From the NCBI GenBank assembly GCA_965227045.1, contig OZ245718.1, positions 372,001-436,000 on the forward strand: a stretch of 64,000 nt of DNA, written 5' to 3'. Each line of letters starts with the position of its first letter. The stretch's first letter is position 1. Position numbers and translations under genes: made by a program. The notes under the pieces were generated by a model, which ran no database searches, was not told the origin of the DNA, and saw nothing but the letters and a program-made list of their open reading frames with translations. This DNA comes from UBA10649 sp965227045. GTDB lineage: Bacteria > Actinomycetota > Actinomycetes > S36-B12. This document shows, one piece after another, positions 7,223-17,674 of the stretch.

Positions 7223-8734
7223 ATGGCAACTCCGAAGGCCAGTGCGTCCAAGACGGTTCCACAGAAGTCCAGCACGCCCAAGCCGGCCGCCAAGAAGGCG
7301 ACCGTCACGGCCCTGCCGACCAAGAAGGTCGCCACCGCCGCCCCTGCTAAGAAGGCGGCCCCCGCCGCCAAGAAGGCTGTCGCCCCCGTGAACAAGACCG
7401 CGACCCCGGTCAAGCCCGTCCCTGCTGCCAAGAAGGCTGCGCCTGCCGCGAAGAAGGCCGCGCCCGCCGCGCCTGCGAAGAAGGCCGCCCCGGCAGCGAA
7501 GAAGGCCGCGCCCGCGGCCAAGAAGGCGGCCGCTGGCAAGGCCGCCAAGGGCGATGCTGAGGTGTTCGTCGAGGTCATCGAGACCGAGGACGGCCTCGTC
7601 GAGGTCGCCGACCTTGAGGCGATCGTCGACGTCGATGTCGAGGAGATCGTCGCGGTCGCGGTGCTCGAGGCCGATCTGGAAGCCGACATCGTCGAGGAGC
7701 TCGCCGCGGTCGAGGAGGAGAAGACCGAGGAGGACGAGGACAAGACCGACGGCGAGGAGGCCGGCTTCGTCATCTCCGACGTCGACGACACCGACGAGCC
7801 CGTGCAGACGGTCACCGTCGCCGGCGCGACCGCCGACCCCGTCAAGGACTACCTCAAGCAGATCGGCAAGGTCTCCCTGCTGAACGCCGAGCAGGAGGTC
7901 GAGCTCGCCAAGCGCATCGAGGCCGGCCTGTTCGCCGAGGAGAAGCTCAACGAGGGCAAGAAGCTGGATCGCAAGCTCCAGCGCGACCTCGAGTGGATCG
8001 CCGTCGACGGCCGCCGTGCCAAGAACCACCTGCTCGAGGCCAACCTGCGCCTCGTGGTGTCCTTGGCCAAGCGGTACACCGGTCGCGGCATGCTCTTCCT
8101 CGACCTCATCCAGGAGGGCAACCTGGGCCTCATCCGTGCGGTCGAGAAGTTCGACTACACCAAGGGCTACAAGTTCTCCACGTACGCGACCTGGTGGATC
8201 CGTCAGGCCATCACCCGCGCGATGGCCGACCAGGCCCGCACCATCCGCATCCCCGTCCACATGGTCGAGGTCATCAACAAGCTGGCCCGCGTGCAGCGCC
8301 AGATGCTTCAGGACCTCGGTCGCGAGCCAACTCCCGAGGAGCTCGCCCGCGAGCTCGACATGACCCCCGAGAAGGTCGTCGAGGTGCAGAAGTACGGCCG
8401 CGAGCCGATCTCCCTGCACACCCCCCTCGGCGAGGAGGGCGACAGCGAGTTCGGCGACCTCATCGAGGACTCCGAGGCGATCGTGCCGTCGGATGCGGTG
8501 TCGTTCACGCTCCTGCAGGAGCAGCTCGAGTCGGTTCTCGACACCCTGTCCGATCGCGAGGCCGGCGTGGTGCGCATGCGCTTTGGCCTGACGGACGGCC
8601 AGCCCAAGACGCTCGACGAGATCGGCAAGGTCTACGGGGTCACGCGGGAGCGGATCAGGCAGATCGAGTCCAAGACGATGAGCAAGCTGCGCCACCCGTC
8701 GCGCTCGCAGGTGCTTCGCGATTACCTCGACTAG
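7223..8734 (+). CDS. sigA: Principal RNA polymerase sigma factor (RpoD/SigA/HrdB type)
   Basis: A 503-residue group 1 sigma factor that directs RNA polymerase to housekeeping promoters. Residues 1-110 are a Lys/Ala/Pro-rich tail with repeated PAAKKA units, then an acidic stretch (about 112-190). Region 1.2 starts near 204 (DPVKDYLKQIGKVSLL); region 2 includes FSTYATWWIRQAITRAMADQ (about 317-336), which binds the -10 element; region 3 follows with VEVINKLARVQRQML; region 4.2 near the C-terminus holds the helix-turn-helix GVTRERIRQIESKTMSKL that reads the -35. ATG is chosen over upstream TTG because the KA-rich tail starts there, with GAGAAAGG as a possible ribosome site. Confidence 0.95.
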   Translation: MATPKASASKTVPQKSSTPKPAAKKATVTALPTKKVATAAPAKKAAPAAKKAVAPVNKTATPVKPVPAAKKAAPAAKKAAPAAPAKKAAPAAKKAAPAAKKAAAGKAAKGDAEVFVEVIETEDGLVEVADLEAIVDVDVEEIVAVAVLEADLEADIVEELAAVEEEKTEEDEDKTDGEEAGFVISDVDDTDEPVQTVTVAGATADPVKDYLKQIGKVSLLNAEQEVELAKRIEAGLFAEEKLNEGKKLDRKLQRDLEWIAVDGRRAKNHLLEANLRLVVSLAKRYTGRGMLFLDLIQEGNLGLIRAVEKFDYTKGYKFSTYATWWIRQAITRAMADQARTIRIPVHMVEVINKLARVQRQMLQDLGREPTPEELARELDMTPEKVVEVQKYGREPISLHTPLGEEGDSEFGDLIEDSEAIVPSDAVSFTLLQEQLESVLDTLSDREAGVVRMRFGLTDGQPKTLDEIGKVYGVTRERIRQIESKTMSKLRHPSRSQVLRDYLD

Positions 8735-8839
8735 GAGGCAGTCGCCCGCGGAAGGCCGGCACGCGAGCGCTTATCGTCGAGTCCGCTCAAGCGAGCCGAG
8801 GAGCGGCTCTCTTCCCGTCGACCCGGTAGAGGATGGCCC

Positions 8840-9496
8840 TTGCCTCGCTCACGGACTCTGATCGCTGCCGCATCCGCCATCGTTCTCATGTGTGGGCTCG
8901 TCGCGCTTCAACCAGGGTCCGCTTCTGCATCCCCAGCCGCAAAGCCTTCCTGCACGATCACCGGCACGCCGGGTAAGGACATCCTCCGCGGCACGTCCGG
9001 AGACGACGTCATCTGCGGCTTGGGGGGTGACGACATCGTGTACGGGCTCGGCGGCGACGACGTTCTACGAGGCGGTCCCGGCGATGACCATCTCGCAGGA
9101 GGTGCAGGCAACGACCAGTTGATCGGGGGCGCTGGCGACGACAACCTGGTTGCCGGGGAGACGAGATGGATCGCGTGGACCTTTCGCAATTTCTCGGACA
9201 CTGACATCCACGCCAAACTCTCCTCGGACTCGTGCCTGGACAAGTACGAGCTTCACATCCCGGCGGGCGGCTACGACCGCTACCTGCTTCAGGTCTCGCC
9301 TGATGGCCCGCGTTGCAAGCAGATAGCAAGCGTGACCTTCACCGGAATCAACGGCAGCACGTTCTCCGCGGACGTCAGCTGGACGTCCATTTCGTGCTCG
9401 TGGGGGCGAGGCAAGCCACCGTGCGAATGGACCGACATCAACAACACCCTGAGTGCCCCGGCTGGCACCGTCTTCTATGCGATCCAGTTCGCCTGA
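8840..9496 (+). CDS. Secreted RTX-type calcium-binding repeat protein
   Basis: A 218-residue protein with a signal peptide (about 1-31, ending SASA) and a block of roughly six glycine-rich nonapeptide repeats (about 46-105; for example GLGGDDIVY, GLGGDDVLR, GGPGDDHLA, GGAGNDQLI). These repeats bind calcium and fold into a beta-roll. The C-terminal half (from ETRWIAWTF) has four cysteines and no domain I recognise. Actinobacteria lack the type I secretion context typical of RTX toxins, and a Sec signal is present, so a secreted structural or binding protein is more likely than a toxin. The start is TTG with AGAGGA six nt upstream. Its stop lies 3 nt from the stop of the convergent FN3/IPT operon. 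Confidence 0.75.
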   Translation: MPRSRTLIAAASAIVLMCGLVALQPGSASASPAAKPSCTITGTPGKDILRGTSGDDVICGLGGDDIVYGLGGDDVLRGGPGDDHLAGGAGNDQLIGGAGDDNLVAGETRWIAWTFRNFSDTDIHAKLSSDSCLDKYELHIPAGGYDRYLLQVSPDGPRCKQIASVTFTGINGSTFSADVSWTSISCSWGRGKPPCEWTDINNTLSAPAGTVFYAIQFA

Positions 9497-9499
9497 GCG

Positions 9500-10144
9500 T
9501 CACTGCACGAACGAGTAGGAGTACGAGAACGCCTTGCCTTTCGGCGTCGTGATCACAACGCTGGCTGGGCCAACAGCGCTCTTGGGTGTTGTCACCTTGA
9601 GCTTGGTGTTGCTGATGACGACGAGGTGAGTGCCCTTGACTCCGTTGAAGGTCACCTTGGTGGCACCGCTCAGTTTGTCCCCGCGGATCGTCAGCCGCGT
9701 CCCGCCCTTGTGGGTGCCGTAAAACGGCGCAATGCTCGTGACGAAGGGGCCCTTCTGGACCGCCGGGAGGCCGTTGCCGATCGGGATGTCCTGCGTCGCC
9801 ACCGAGGCAGGACCGAGGTCCGGATTGCCCGCCACGACGGACACGGCGTAGAACTGGCCGTAGGTCAGGCCGGTGATCGTGCAGGACGTGGCGCCGGTCG
9901 TCGTGCAGCTCCTCGTGGGGTTGGTGCTGATGGTCGGAACCGCCGTGGCGATGTAGACCGTGATCGGGCTACCGCCGTCGGACGCCGGCGCTGTCCACGT
10001 GACAGTCGCGGTGGTCGGTGTGCTGGTCCCCACGGAGACTCCCGTGGGTGGTCCTGGGGGTGTCGCTGCGTGGCTGGGTCCAGCGAGGGCGACCAGCGTT
10101 GCAGCGCCGACGGCTAAGCCCATCGACAACGACAGACGTTTCAT
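9500..10144 (-). CDS. Secreted FN3 + IPT/TIG domain protein (third gene of operon)
   Basis: A 214-residue protein: signal peptide (about 1-26, SHA cleavage), one fibronectin type III domain (about 29-115), then one IPT/TIG immunoglobulin-like domain (about 133-213; KGGTRLTIRGDKLSGATKV). The FN3 domain has an inserted cysteine pair (SCTTTGATSC) shared with its two upstream neighbours, likely a disulfide. There is no membrane anchor, sortase motif or catalytic domain, so it is probably released or bound to the envelope. It is a clear paralogue of the next gene upstream (GVKGTHLVVIS versus HVKGTHLVVVS). The gap between them is 20 nt. Confidence 0.75.
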   Translation of the reverse strand: MKRLSLSMGLAVGAATLVALAGPSHAATPPGPPTGVSVGTSTPTTATVTWTAPASDGGSPITVYIATAVPTISTNPTRSCTTTGATSCTITGLTYGQFYAVSVVAGNPDLGPASVATQDIPIGNGLPAVQKGPFVTSIAPFYGTHKGGTRLTIRGDKLSGATKVTFNGVKGTHLVVISNTKLKVTTPKSAVGPASVVITTPKGKAFSYSYSFVQ

Positions 10145-10164
10145 GACTCCTCCGCAGCGTCAGG

Positions 10165-10806
10165 CTATTCGTAGGCGAAGAGCATCGACTCGCCGATTCC
10201 GCCGGGCGACTTGACCCGGATCGTGCTCGGGCCAGGCTTACCGGCGGGCACGGTCACGCGGATCTTCGTGGGGCTGACGACGACGAGGTGCGTGCCCTTC
10301 ACATGGCTGAAGGTGACGCGGGTGACTCCGGTGAACTTCGAGCCGCGAATCGTGATGCGGGTGCCACCCTTGGCCGACGCCTGAGCGGGTGTCACGGAGT
10401 CGATGATCGGTGCGGCCGACTGGCCGGGATTGTTCGGCGGGCCGAGGGGCGTGAAGGCCGCGGGCGCCGATGCCGGCCCCGGCGTCGGATTCCGTGCGAC
10501 CACGGTCACGATGTAGGTGACTCCATTGATGAGCCCGCCGATCTGACAGGTCGTGGCTCCAGACGCCGTGCAACTGCGTGCCCCTGACGAACTGCCCGGG
10601 GTGATGTAGGCGGTCGCGACGTACAACGTGATTGGGCTGCCGCCATTGGAGGTCGGCGCCGACCAGTCGATCGTCGCGACGCTGTTGCCAGGGACCACCG
10701 AGACGTTGGACGGTGCGCCGGGCGGAGACGCGGCCTGCGCCGACTGCGGGAGAGCGAGGGCAAGCCCGCAGGCAATCGCCGCGGCCAGCAAGGGTGATCG
10801 CCTCAC
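10165..10806 (-). CDS. Secreted FN3 + IPT/TIG domain protein (second gene of operon)
   Basis: A 213-residue protein built like its downstream neighbour: signal peptide (about 1-25, AQA cleavage), FN3 domain with cysteine pair SCTASGATTC, then IPT/TIG domain (KGGTRITIRGSKFTGVTRV). Its start overlaps the stop of the first operon gene by 4 nt (ATGA), so the two are translationally coupled. Function is unknown; FN3 and IPT modules outside cells usually serve binding or spacing roles. Tandem paralogues like these suggest local duplication. Confidence 0.75.
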   Translation of the reverse strand: MRRSPLLAAAIACGLALALPQSAQAASPPGAPSNVSVVPGNSVATIDWSAPTSNGGSPITLYVATAYITPGSSSGARSCTASGATTCQIGGLINGVTYIVTVVARNPTPGPASAPAAFTPLGPPNNPGQSAAPIIDSVTPAQASAKGGTRITIRGSKFTGVTRVTFSHVKGTHLVVVSPTKIRVTVPAGKPGPSTIRVKSPGGIGESMLFAYE

Positions 10807-12137
10807 GAGGCCCGAACGTACCTGAATGTTGCCGGGGCTGTCGCGTTTCCCTTCGGGTCCCTGACAGTCACGACCTTCTTGCCGACCGACCCACCTCGTG
10901 TTGTTCCGGTGAGGGTTTGTGAGTCAACGAACTTCAGGTTCTGCACCGGTTTGCCGCCGATGAACACGACGGAGGAGGGTGTGAAGTCGGTGCCCTTGAC
11001 CGTGATTCGCGTACTCCCGGAGGCGGGGCCGCGCAGCGGGGCGAACGCGACGATGCTTGGAGGTGAGACGACGACGATCGTGTCAGGCGTCTTCTCTGGG
11101 TCCGGCCCTAGCACCGTCGGCGTCGTGGTTGGGGAATCGGGTGCGACCCACGGCTTGTCGTAGCGAACTTCGACCTGGTTGGACGCGATGCTCGAGCCCG
11201 CAGCTGTGGTCGCGATGGCATCGACGTAGTACGTGACGTTGTTCGGCAGACCGCCGATGGTGCAGTTCAGGGCGCCGGACGTCGTGCAGGTGACCGACTG
11301 CCCCGAACGGGCGGGGTTGGCCCACGCGCGGGCTGTGTATCCGGTGATCGGCCGCCCGCCGGTGGATGCCGGAGCAACCCATTGCACGACCGCGCCCTCG
11401 TCCACGGCACTCGCGGTGAGGGAGGTGGGTGGTCCGGGAAGGGTTGCGGGTATGGCTCCGCCGCGGGGACTCTGCGGCACGCTGCTACCGATCGAGTTGG
11501 TCGCGAGCACCTGGACGAAGTACGTCTGGCCATTGGTGAGCCCGGTGAAGGTCGCCGTGAGCGCATTGATTGCCCCTGACGTAGCAAGCTGCGTGCCCCC
11601 GCCGGGCGCACTCCACAACGATGCGGTGTAACTCGTGACTGGAGTTCCGCCTTCGGAAGCAGGAGCAGCCCACGTCACGGAAATTTGCTGATCGCTCGCA
11701 CCGGCATTGAGATTTGTTGGCCTCGACGGCGCTGTCTGGAATGTCGTGACGGCAACCCGCGGAGACGAGACTGCCGGTCCGTCCACTCCGTTGCGTGCGG
11801 TCACGTCTATCCAGTAGGTGTCTCCTAGTGAGACTCCTGAAATTGTGCACGTGACCGTCGCCGGTGCGTTGGGAATATTGCAACTGGTCACGGGCGTGCC
11901 GCCTGTCTCCACCCGGTAGGCCTGCGCCTGGTAGAGGGTGACTGCCGGAGTCGCGGTGACCTGAGTCCATGTGACCGCGATTGTGTTAGGCGGGCCGATC
12001 GTGCCGATTGCCGAGACCACGGTCGGCGCAGTGATTGCGGCCTGCGCTGGTGCCTGCGCAAGGCACAAGGAGACCAGAACGACTAAGGCGGTTATCGCGG
12101 CCGTCGCTAGACGCGATCGCTTCTTCGAAAGCACCAT
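10803..12137 (-). CDS. Secreted protein with three FN3 domains and one IPT/TIG domain (first gene of operon)
   Basis: A 444-residue protein: signal peptide (about 1-33, APAQA), FN3 domains at about 35-130, 135-228 and 232-325, a Pro/Thr-rich linker (about 328-358) and a C-terminal IPT/TIG domain (SGSTRITVKGTDFTPSSVV). The third FN3 repeats the cysteine-pair insertion (TCTTSGALNC) seen in both smaller paralogues. Each FN3 has the TGLTNGQTYFVQVLATN-type ending. No enzyme domain or wall anchor is visible. It heads a three-gene operon transcribed leftward; a TACGGT sequence about 45 nt upstream is a possible -10 box. Possible roles are adhesion, polysaccharide binding or matrix formation. Confidence 0.75.
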   Translation of the reverse strand: MVLSKKRSRLATAAITALVVLVSLCLAQAPAQAAITAPTVVSAIGTIGPPNTIAVTWTQVTATPAVTLYQAQAYRVETGGTPVTSCNIPNAPATVTCTISGVSLGDTYWIDVTARNGVDGPAVSSPRVAVTTFQTAPSRPTNLNAGASDQQISVTWAAPASEGGTPVTSYTASLWSAPGGGTQLATSGAINALTATFTGLTNGQTYFVQVLATNSIGSSVPQSPRGGAIPATLPGPPTSLTASAVDEGAVVQWVAPASTGGRPITGYTARAWANPARSGQSVTCTTSGALNCTIGGLPNNVTYYVDAIATTAAGSSIASNQVEVRYDKPWVAPDSPTTTPTVLGPDPEKTPDTIVVVSPPSIVAFAPLRGPASGSTRITVKGTDFTPSSVVFIGGKPVQNLKFVDSQTLTGTTRGGSVGKKVVTVRDPKGNATAPATFRYVRAS

Positions 12138-12230
12138 CGGCCCCCCGAGCCTGTGTGCGAGGGCCTCACCGTAACCTTCAGAAGGCTAGATGACTAGTGC
12201 GTTCCCGACATTTCGGACACCGGAGGTCGC

Positions 12231-13046
12231 ATGTCTGCAGAGAATTCACCTCTGGTGCAGGTCCGGAATGTCGGCGCGGAGCCGGATTCGGGCAACGTTG
12301 TCGAGGTCACCATGGTGTCGCCCGCCAAGCGGAACGCCCTGGGCTCGGCGATGCTCGATGCACTCACGGCCGAACTTGTCGCTGCTGCCGAGTCGGGCTG
12401 CCGGGCGCTGATCATCCGAGCCGAGCCGGGAGTCGGCGTGTGGTCGGCGGGGCACGACATCTCCGAACTGCCCATCGATGGCACCGATCCGCTGACCTGG
12501 ACGAACCCGCTGGAGTTGTTCCTGCGCACCGTTCGCCACACGCCGTACCCGGTGATCGCCGCGGTGGAGGGCACGGTGTGGGGCGGAGCGTGCGATCTCG
12601 TGCTGACCTGTGACCTCGTCGTCGCGGTGCGAACCTCGACGTTCGCCATCACTCCGGCACGGCTGGGCATCCCCTACAACACGGCAGGCGTCGCGCACTT
12701 CCTTGGTGGGTTGCCCCTGAACGTCGCTAAGGAGATGTTCTTCACCGCCGACCCGATCACCGCGGAGCAGATGTCGGCGTTCGGGGTAGTCAACCGGCTG
12801 GTCGGCGATTCGGCCGAGCTTGAGTCGACGTCGCGAACCCTCGCCCAGCGGATTTCGTCGTTGGCCCCATTGGCGATCGCGGCCATCAAGGCAGAGACGA
12901 CAGCGTTGACCGACGCCAGGTCATTGACGAGTGATGAGTTCGAGCGCCTGACCTCCCTGCGTCGCGCTGCATGGCGCAGCGACGACTATCAGGAAGGCAT
13001 CAGGTCGTTCCTCGAGAAGAGATCCCCCCGCTTCGAGGGGAAATAG
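12231..13046 (+). CDS. scpB: Methylmalonyl-CoA decarboxylase (crotonase family, ScpB/YgfG type)
   Basis: A 271-residue crotonase-fold protein matching E. coli YgfG in its diagnostic segments: VWSAGHDISELP (oxyanion loop and His), EGTVWGGACDLVLTCDLVVA, GIPYNTAGV and the C-terminal DEFERLTSLRRA...DDYQEG...FLEKR. YgfG decarboxylates methylmalonyl-CoA to propionyl-CoA. No methylmalonyl-CoA mutase is nearby, so the pathway link is by homology only. The ATG has GGAGG 6 nt upstream. An enoyl-CoA hydratase role is the main alternative, but the match to YgfG is stronger. Confidence 0.8.
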   Translation: MSAENSPLVQVRNVGAEPDSGNVVEVTMVSPAKRNALGSAMLDALTAELVAAAESGCRALIIRAEPGVGVWSAGHDISELPIDGTDPLTWTNPLELFLRTVRHTPYPVIAAVEGTVWGGACDLVLTCDLVVAVRTSTFAITPARLGIPYNTAGVAHFLGGLPLNVAKEMFFTADPITAEQMSAFGVVNRLVGDSAELESTSRTLAQRISSLAPLAIAAIKAETTALTDARSLTSDEFERLTSLRRAAWRSDDYQEGIRSFLEKRSPRFEGK

Positions 13047-13058
13047 CGAAGCGGTTGC

Positions 13059-13274
13059 TCAGTCGGAGACGGGCGGAACGGCCGTCAGCCGGTGAGTCTC
13101 GTCGAGAATCTGGATGGCCTGCGGGCGCAGGACGGTCTCGTGGCGGCCCCAGTGATGGCCGCAGAACAGCAGGTCAGTACCGCCGGGGAGCACGACACGA
13201 ACGTACGCCTGCGCGTTGCAGCGATCGCAACGGTCCGTAGCGCTGAGGGTCGGCGCGGCCAGTGTCGTCGTCAT
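13059..13274 (-). CDS. DUF7455 small zinc-ribbon-like protein
   Basis: A 71-residue protein with CDRC near residue 16 and FCGHHW near residue 38, a likely Zn site. The DUF7455 family is conserved in actinobacteria next to gyrB/parE or the principal sigma factor, exactly as here. The start is fixed by a GGAGGT site (plus-strand 13284-13289) 9 nt before the ATG; the frame is open further upstream but without homology. A SigR/SigH-like promoter is visible upstream (13340-13367). Function is unknown. Its stop is 12 nt from that of the convergent scpB. Confidence 0.8.
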   Translation of the reverse strand: MTTTLAAPTLSATDRCDRCNAQAYVRVVLPGGTDLLFCGHHWGRHETVLRPQAIQILDETHRLTAVPPVSD

Positions 13275-13339
13275 GTGCGCGGTACCTCCAAGTTCTGGTG
13301 CTGGTTGGTGATCTGAGTCGACCACCCGTTGGTAGTTGT

Positions 13340-13367
13340 AACAGTCTCCCATGGACTCTTTGTTCCC
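13340..13367 (-). promoter_or_regulatory. SigR/SigH-like promoter motif upstream of the DUF7455 gene
   Basis: On the minus strand GGGAAC (13367-13362) and GTT (13342-13340) are separated by 19 nt, close to the actinobacterial SigR/SigH consensus GGAAT-N18/19-GTT. It lies about 65 nt before the DUF7455 start codon. Confidence 0.4.
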
Positions 13368-13504
13368 GGTTAGCCACGCCGACGTCGTTCGCCCACAGCG
13401 GAGAGTTAACACGGTGGAAAACTCGATGGACGGACGTTCACAAGGTCACAAGCGCGGTGCTCAACACACGCGCGGCGCGGTCCGGTGACGTCGGTCGCGC
13501 TGGG

Positions 13505-13510
13505 TAGGTT
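13505..13510 (+). promoter_or_regulatory. -10 box TAGGTT, leaderless promoter of parE
   Basis: TAGGTT is followed by 6 nt and the GTG start at 13517. The GAGGGG between them overlaps the predicted transcription start, so a leaderless transcript is favoured over Shine-Dalgarno initiation. Confidence 0.55.
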
Positions 13511-13516
13511 GAGGGG

Positions 13517-15607
<2,091 letters not shown>

Positions 15608-15647
15608 GCGCAGTCAACGTCGTCGTGCCGAGTCGAACGTGGCTTAG

Positions 15648-15653
15648 TAGGGT
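15648..15653 (+). promoter_or_regulatory. -10 box TAGGGT, leaderless promoter of the beta-carbonic anhydrase gene
   Basis: TAGGGT is followed by GCCGAC and the ATG at 15660, with no ribosome site. Confidence 0.55.
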
Positions 15654-15659
15654 GCCGAC

Positions 15660-16196
15660 ATGACCCTTGAGAGCACTGCGATCACGCAGGACTTCCCGCG
15701 TGACGCGTTCGCGGATGTGCTGGCCGGCAACGCCGACTACGTCGACACGTTCGTCCCGATCGAGCGTTCAGGGTGGGCAGAGCGCGGACTAGCCGTGATT
15801 ACGTGCATGGACTCCCGAATCGACCCGCTCGGCGTGCTCGGCCTGGACAGGGGCGACGCCAAGATCCTGCGCAACGCAGGTGCCCGCGTGACCGATGACG
15901 TCCTGCGGACGCTCGTCCTGGCGACCTACCTGCTTGGCGTCAAGCGCGTCCTCGTCATGCCGCACACGGACTGCAAGATGGCCAGCGGCGAGGAGGCCGC
16001 GGTGCACCAGCAGATCCTCGACGCGCATGGCATCGACACGCGCAGCGTGGAGATTCGCACGGTGACCGACCAGAAGGCGGCACTGATCACGGACATCGTG
16101 CGTATCCGCGCCTACCCGCTCCTTCCCCCCGATCTGATCGTCGGCGGCGCGGTGTTCGACGTGCACACCGGCAGGCTCAATCCGATGGAAGCCTGA
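15660..16196 (+). CDS. Beta-class carbonic anhydrase-like protein
   Basis: A 178-residue protein of the beta-carbonic anhydrase fold. The zinc ligands are visible: Cys in ITCMDSRID (with the catalytic Asp-Arg pair) and the His/Cys pair in MPHTDCKM. It should interconvert CO2 and bicarbonate, supplying carboxylases or pH balance. It is shorter than plant-type enzymes and belongs to the small mycobacterial-type clade, some of which are annotated only as carbonic anhydrase-like. The ATG 6 nt after a TAGGGT box indicates a leaderless mRNA. It is monocistronic. Confidence 0.82.
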   Translation: MTLESTAITQDFPRDAFADVLAGNADYVDTFVPIERSGWAERGLAVITCMDSRIDPLGVLGLDRGDAKILRNAGARVTDDVLRTLVLATYLLGVKRVLVMPHTDCKMASGEEAAVHQQILDAHGIDTRSVEIRTVTDQKAALITDIVRIRAYPLLPPDLIVGGAVFDVHTGRLNPMEA

Positions 16197-16232
16197 AGTC
16201 TGCGTGGACTCGAGTGTCGACGGCGTGTCGGC

Positions 16233-16251
16233 ATCCCCGCGGGGATAGGTT
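16233..16251 (+). promoter_or_regulatory. 14-bp palindrome ATCCCCGCGGGGAT overlapping a -10 box (TAGGTT) before fprA
   Basis: The perfect palindrome (16233-16246) shares its last base with the TAGGTT hexamer (16246-16251), so a protein bound there would block polymerase. The start codon follows 34 nt later with a GAGGAG ribosome site. Confidence 0.4.
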
Positions 16252-16285
16252 GGCGCAGTCCACGACCGCCACTTGAGGAGTTGCC

Positions 16286-17658
16286 ATGCCACGCCCGCTG
16301 AGGGTCGCCGTTGTGGGGTCCGGGCCGTCGGGCATGTACGCCGCCGACGCGCTCGTCGGACAGGAGGGCTTCCCCGTCGAGGTCGATGTCATCGATCGGC
16401 TACCAGTGCCCTTCGGCCTGGTGCGATACGGCGTGGCCCCCGATCACCTGAGCATCCGCTCGGTTCGCGACACCCTCGACAAGGTGCTCGACAAGCCCGG
16501 AGTCCGGTTCATCGGGAACGTCCTCGTCGGCGAGGTGGGCGGCGTGACTGCCGCCGAGCTGCACTCCTGCTACGACGCGGTGATCTGGACCTACGGCGCA
16601 TCTCGCGATCGCCGTCTCGGTATCGACGGCGAGGACCTGCCGGGCAGCATTGCGGCGACGGACTTCGTGGCCTGGTACTGCGGGCACCCCGATGCGGATC
16701 GCGAGCTGTTCGAGACGCTTCTGCCCACCGCGACGGGTGTTGTCGTCGTCGGCGTGGGCAACGTGTCCGTCGATGTCACGCGGGTCCTGGCGAAGACGGT
16801 CGGCGAGCTGGAGCACACCGACATGCCTCAGCACGTGCTCGATACCTTGTCGAAGTCGCAGATCACCGACATCCACGTACTCGGCCGTCGCGGACCCGCG
16901 CAGGCGACGTTCACCACCAAGGAACTGCGCGAGCTCGGCGAGCTCGAGGACGCCGACATCATCGTCAAGGCCGAGGACTTCGACCTCGACGAGGCGAGCG
17001 CCGCGGCTGCTGCTGCGGACAAGGCCGTCGCGCGCAATGTCGAGGTCATGCGCGGGTGGATCGGCCGCGAGTCCGCTGGCCATTCGCGACGCATCCACCT
17101 GCACTTCTTCGCACGTCCCGCTGAGATCCTCGGCACCGACCACACCGAGAAGGTGTCCGTGGAGCGCACTCGGCTCACTGCCGAGGGCGGCGCGGAGGGA
17201 ACCGGCGAGTTCTTCGAGGTCGACGCGAATGTCGTCGTGCGCAGCGTCGGGTACCGCGGCACCGCACTCGACGAGGTGCCGTTCGACAGTTCGCGCAATG
17301 TGATCCCGCACTTCGACGGTCGGGTGCATCGCGACGGCGAGACGGTTGCGGGGGAGTACGTGGCCGGGTGGATCAAGCGCGGTCCGACGGGAATCATCGG
17401 CACCAACAAGAAGGACGCCACCGCGACGGTGGCCTCGCTCATCGCCGATGTCGAGGCCGGAGCGCTGCCCGAGCCGGCGACCCGACCGCGGAGGCGTTCG
17501 ACGCGCTGCTGGCCGCGAAGGGCATCGTCGCCGTGTCGACAGATGGCTGGCGCGCGATCGACAGCGCTGAGCGTGCTCTCGGTGCGTCACGCGGCCGCGA
17601 CCGCACCACCATCCACCACCAGGACGACCTGCTCGCCGCCGCGAACCCCTCCACCTGA
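16286..17658 (+). CDS. fprA: Ferredoxin/adrenodoxin-type NADP reductase (FprA family), apparent -1 frameshift near the C-terminus
   Basis: An FAD/NADPH flavoprotein that passes electrons between NADPH and ferredoxins. The N-terminus has the dinucleotide motif VAVVGSGPSGMYAADAL, then RLPVPFGLVRYGVAPDH, the NADP-site segment VVGVGNVSVDVTR, and YVAGWIKRGPTGIIGTNKKD near the end, as in mycobacterial FprA. After GALPEP (about 17475) the expected tail continues in another frame (EAFDALLAAKG...DGWRAID, stopping at 17658). One base is missing between about 17465 and 17490. Read without correction, the protein runs on to 17902 as an unrelated Arg/Pro-rich tail antisense to the next gene. This is either a sequencing error or a real mutation altering the last 57 residues. 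Confidence 0.82.
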
Positions 17659-17674
17659 TCGACGCATCGAAGGG

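Noticed and set aside
8840..9496. RTX repeat protein as a secreted toxin with type I export
   Set aside because: It has an N-terminal Sec signal, only a short repeat block, and no transporter genes or toxin domain nearby.
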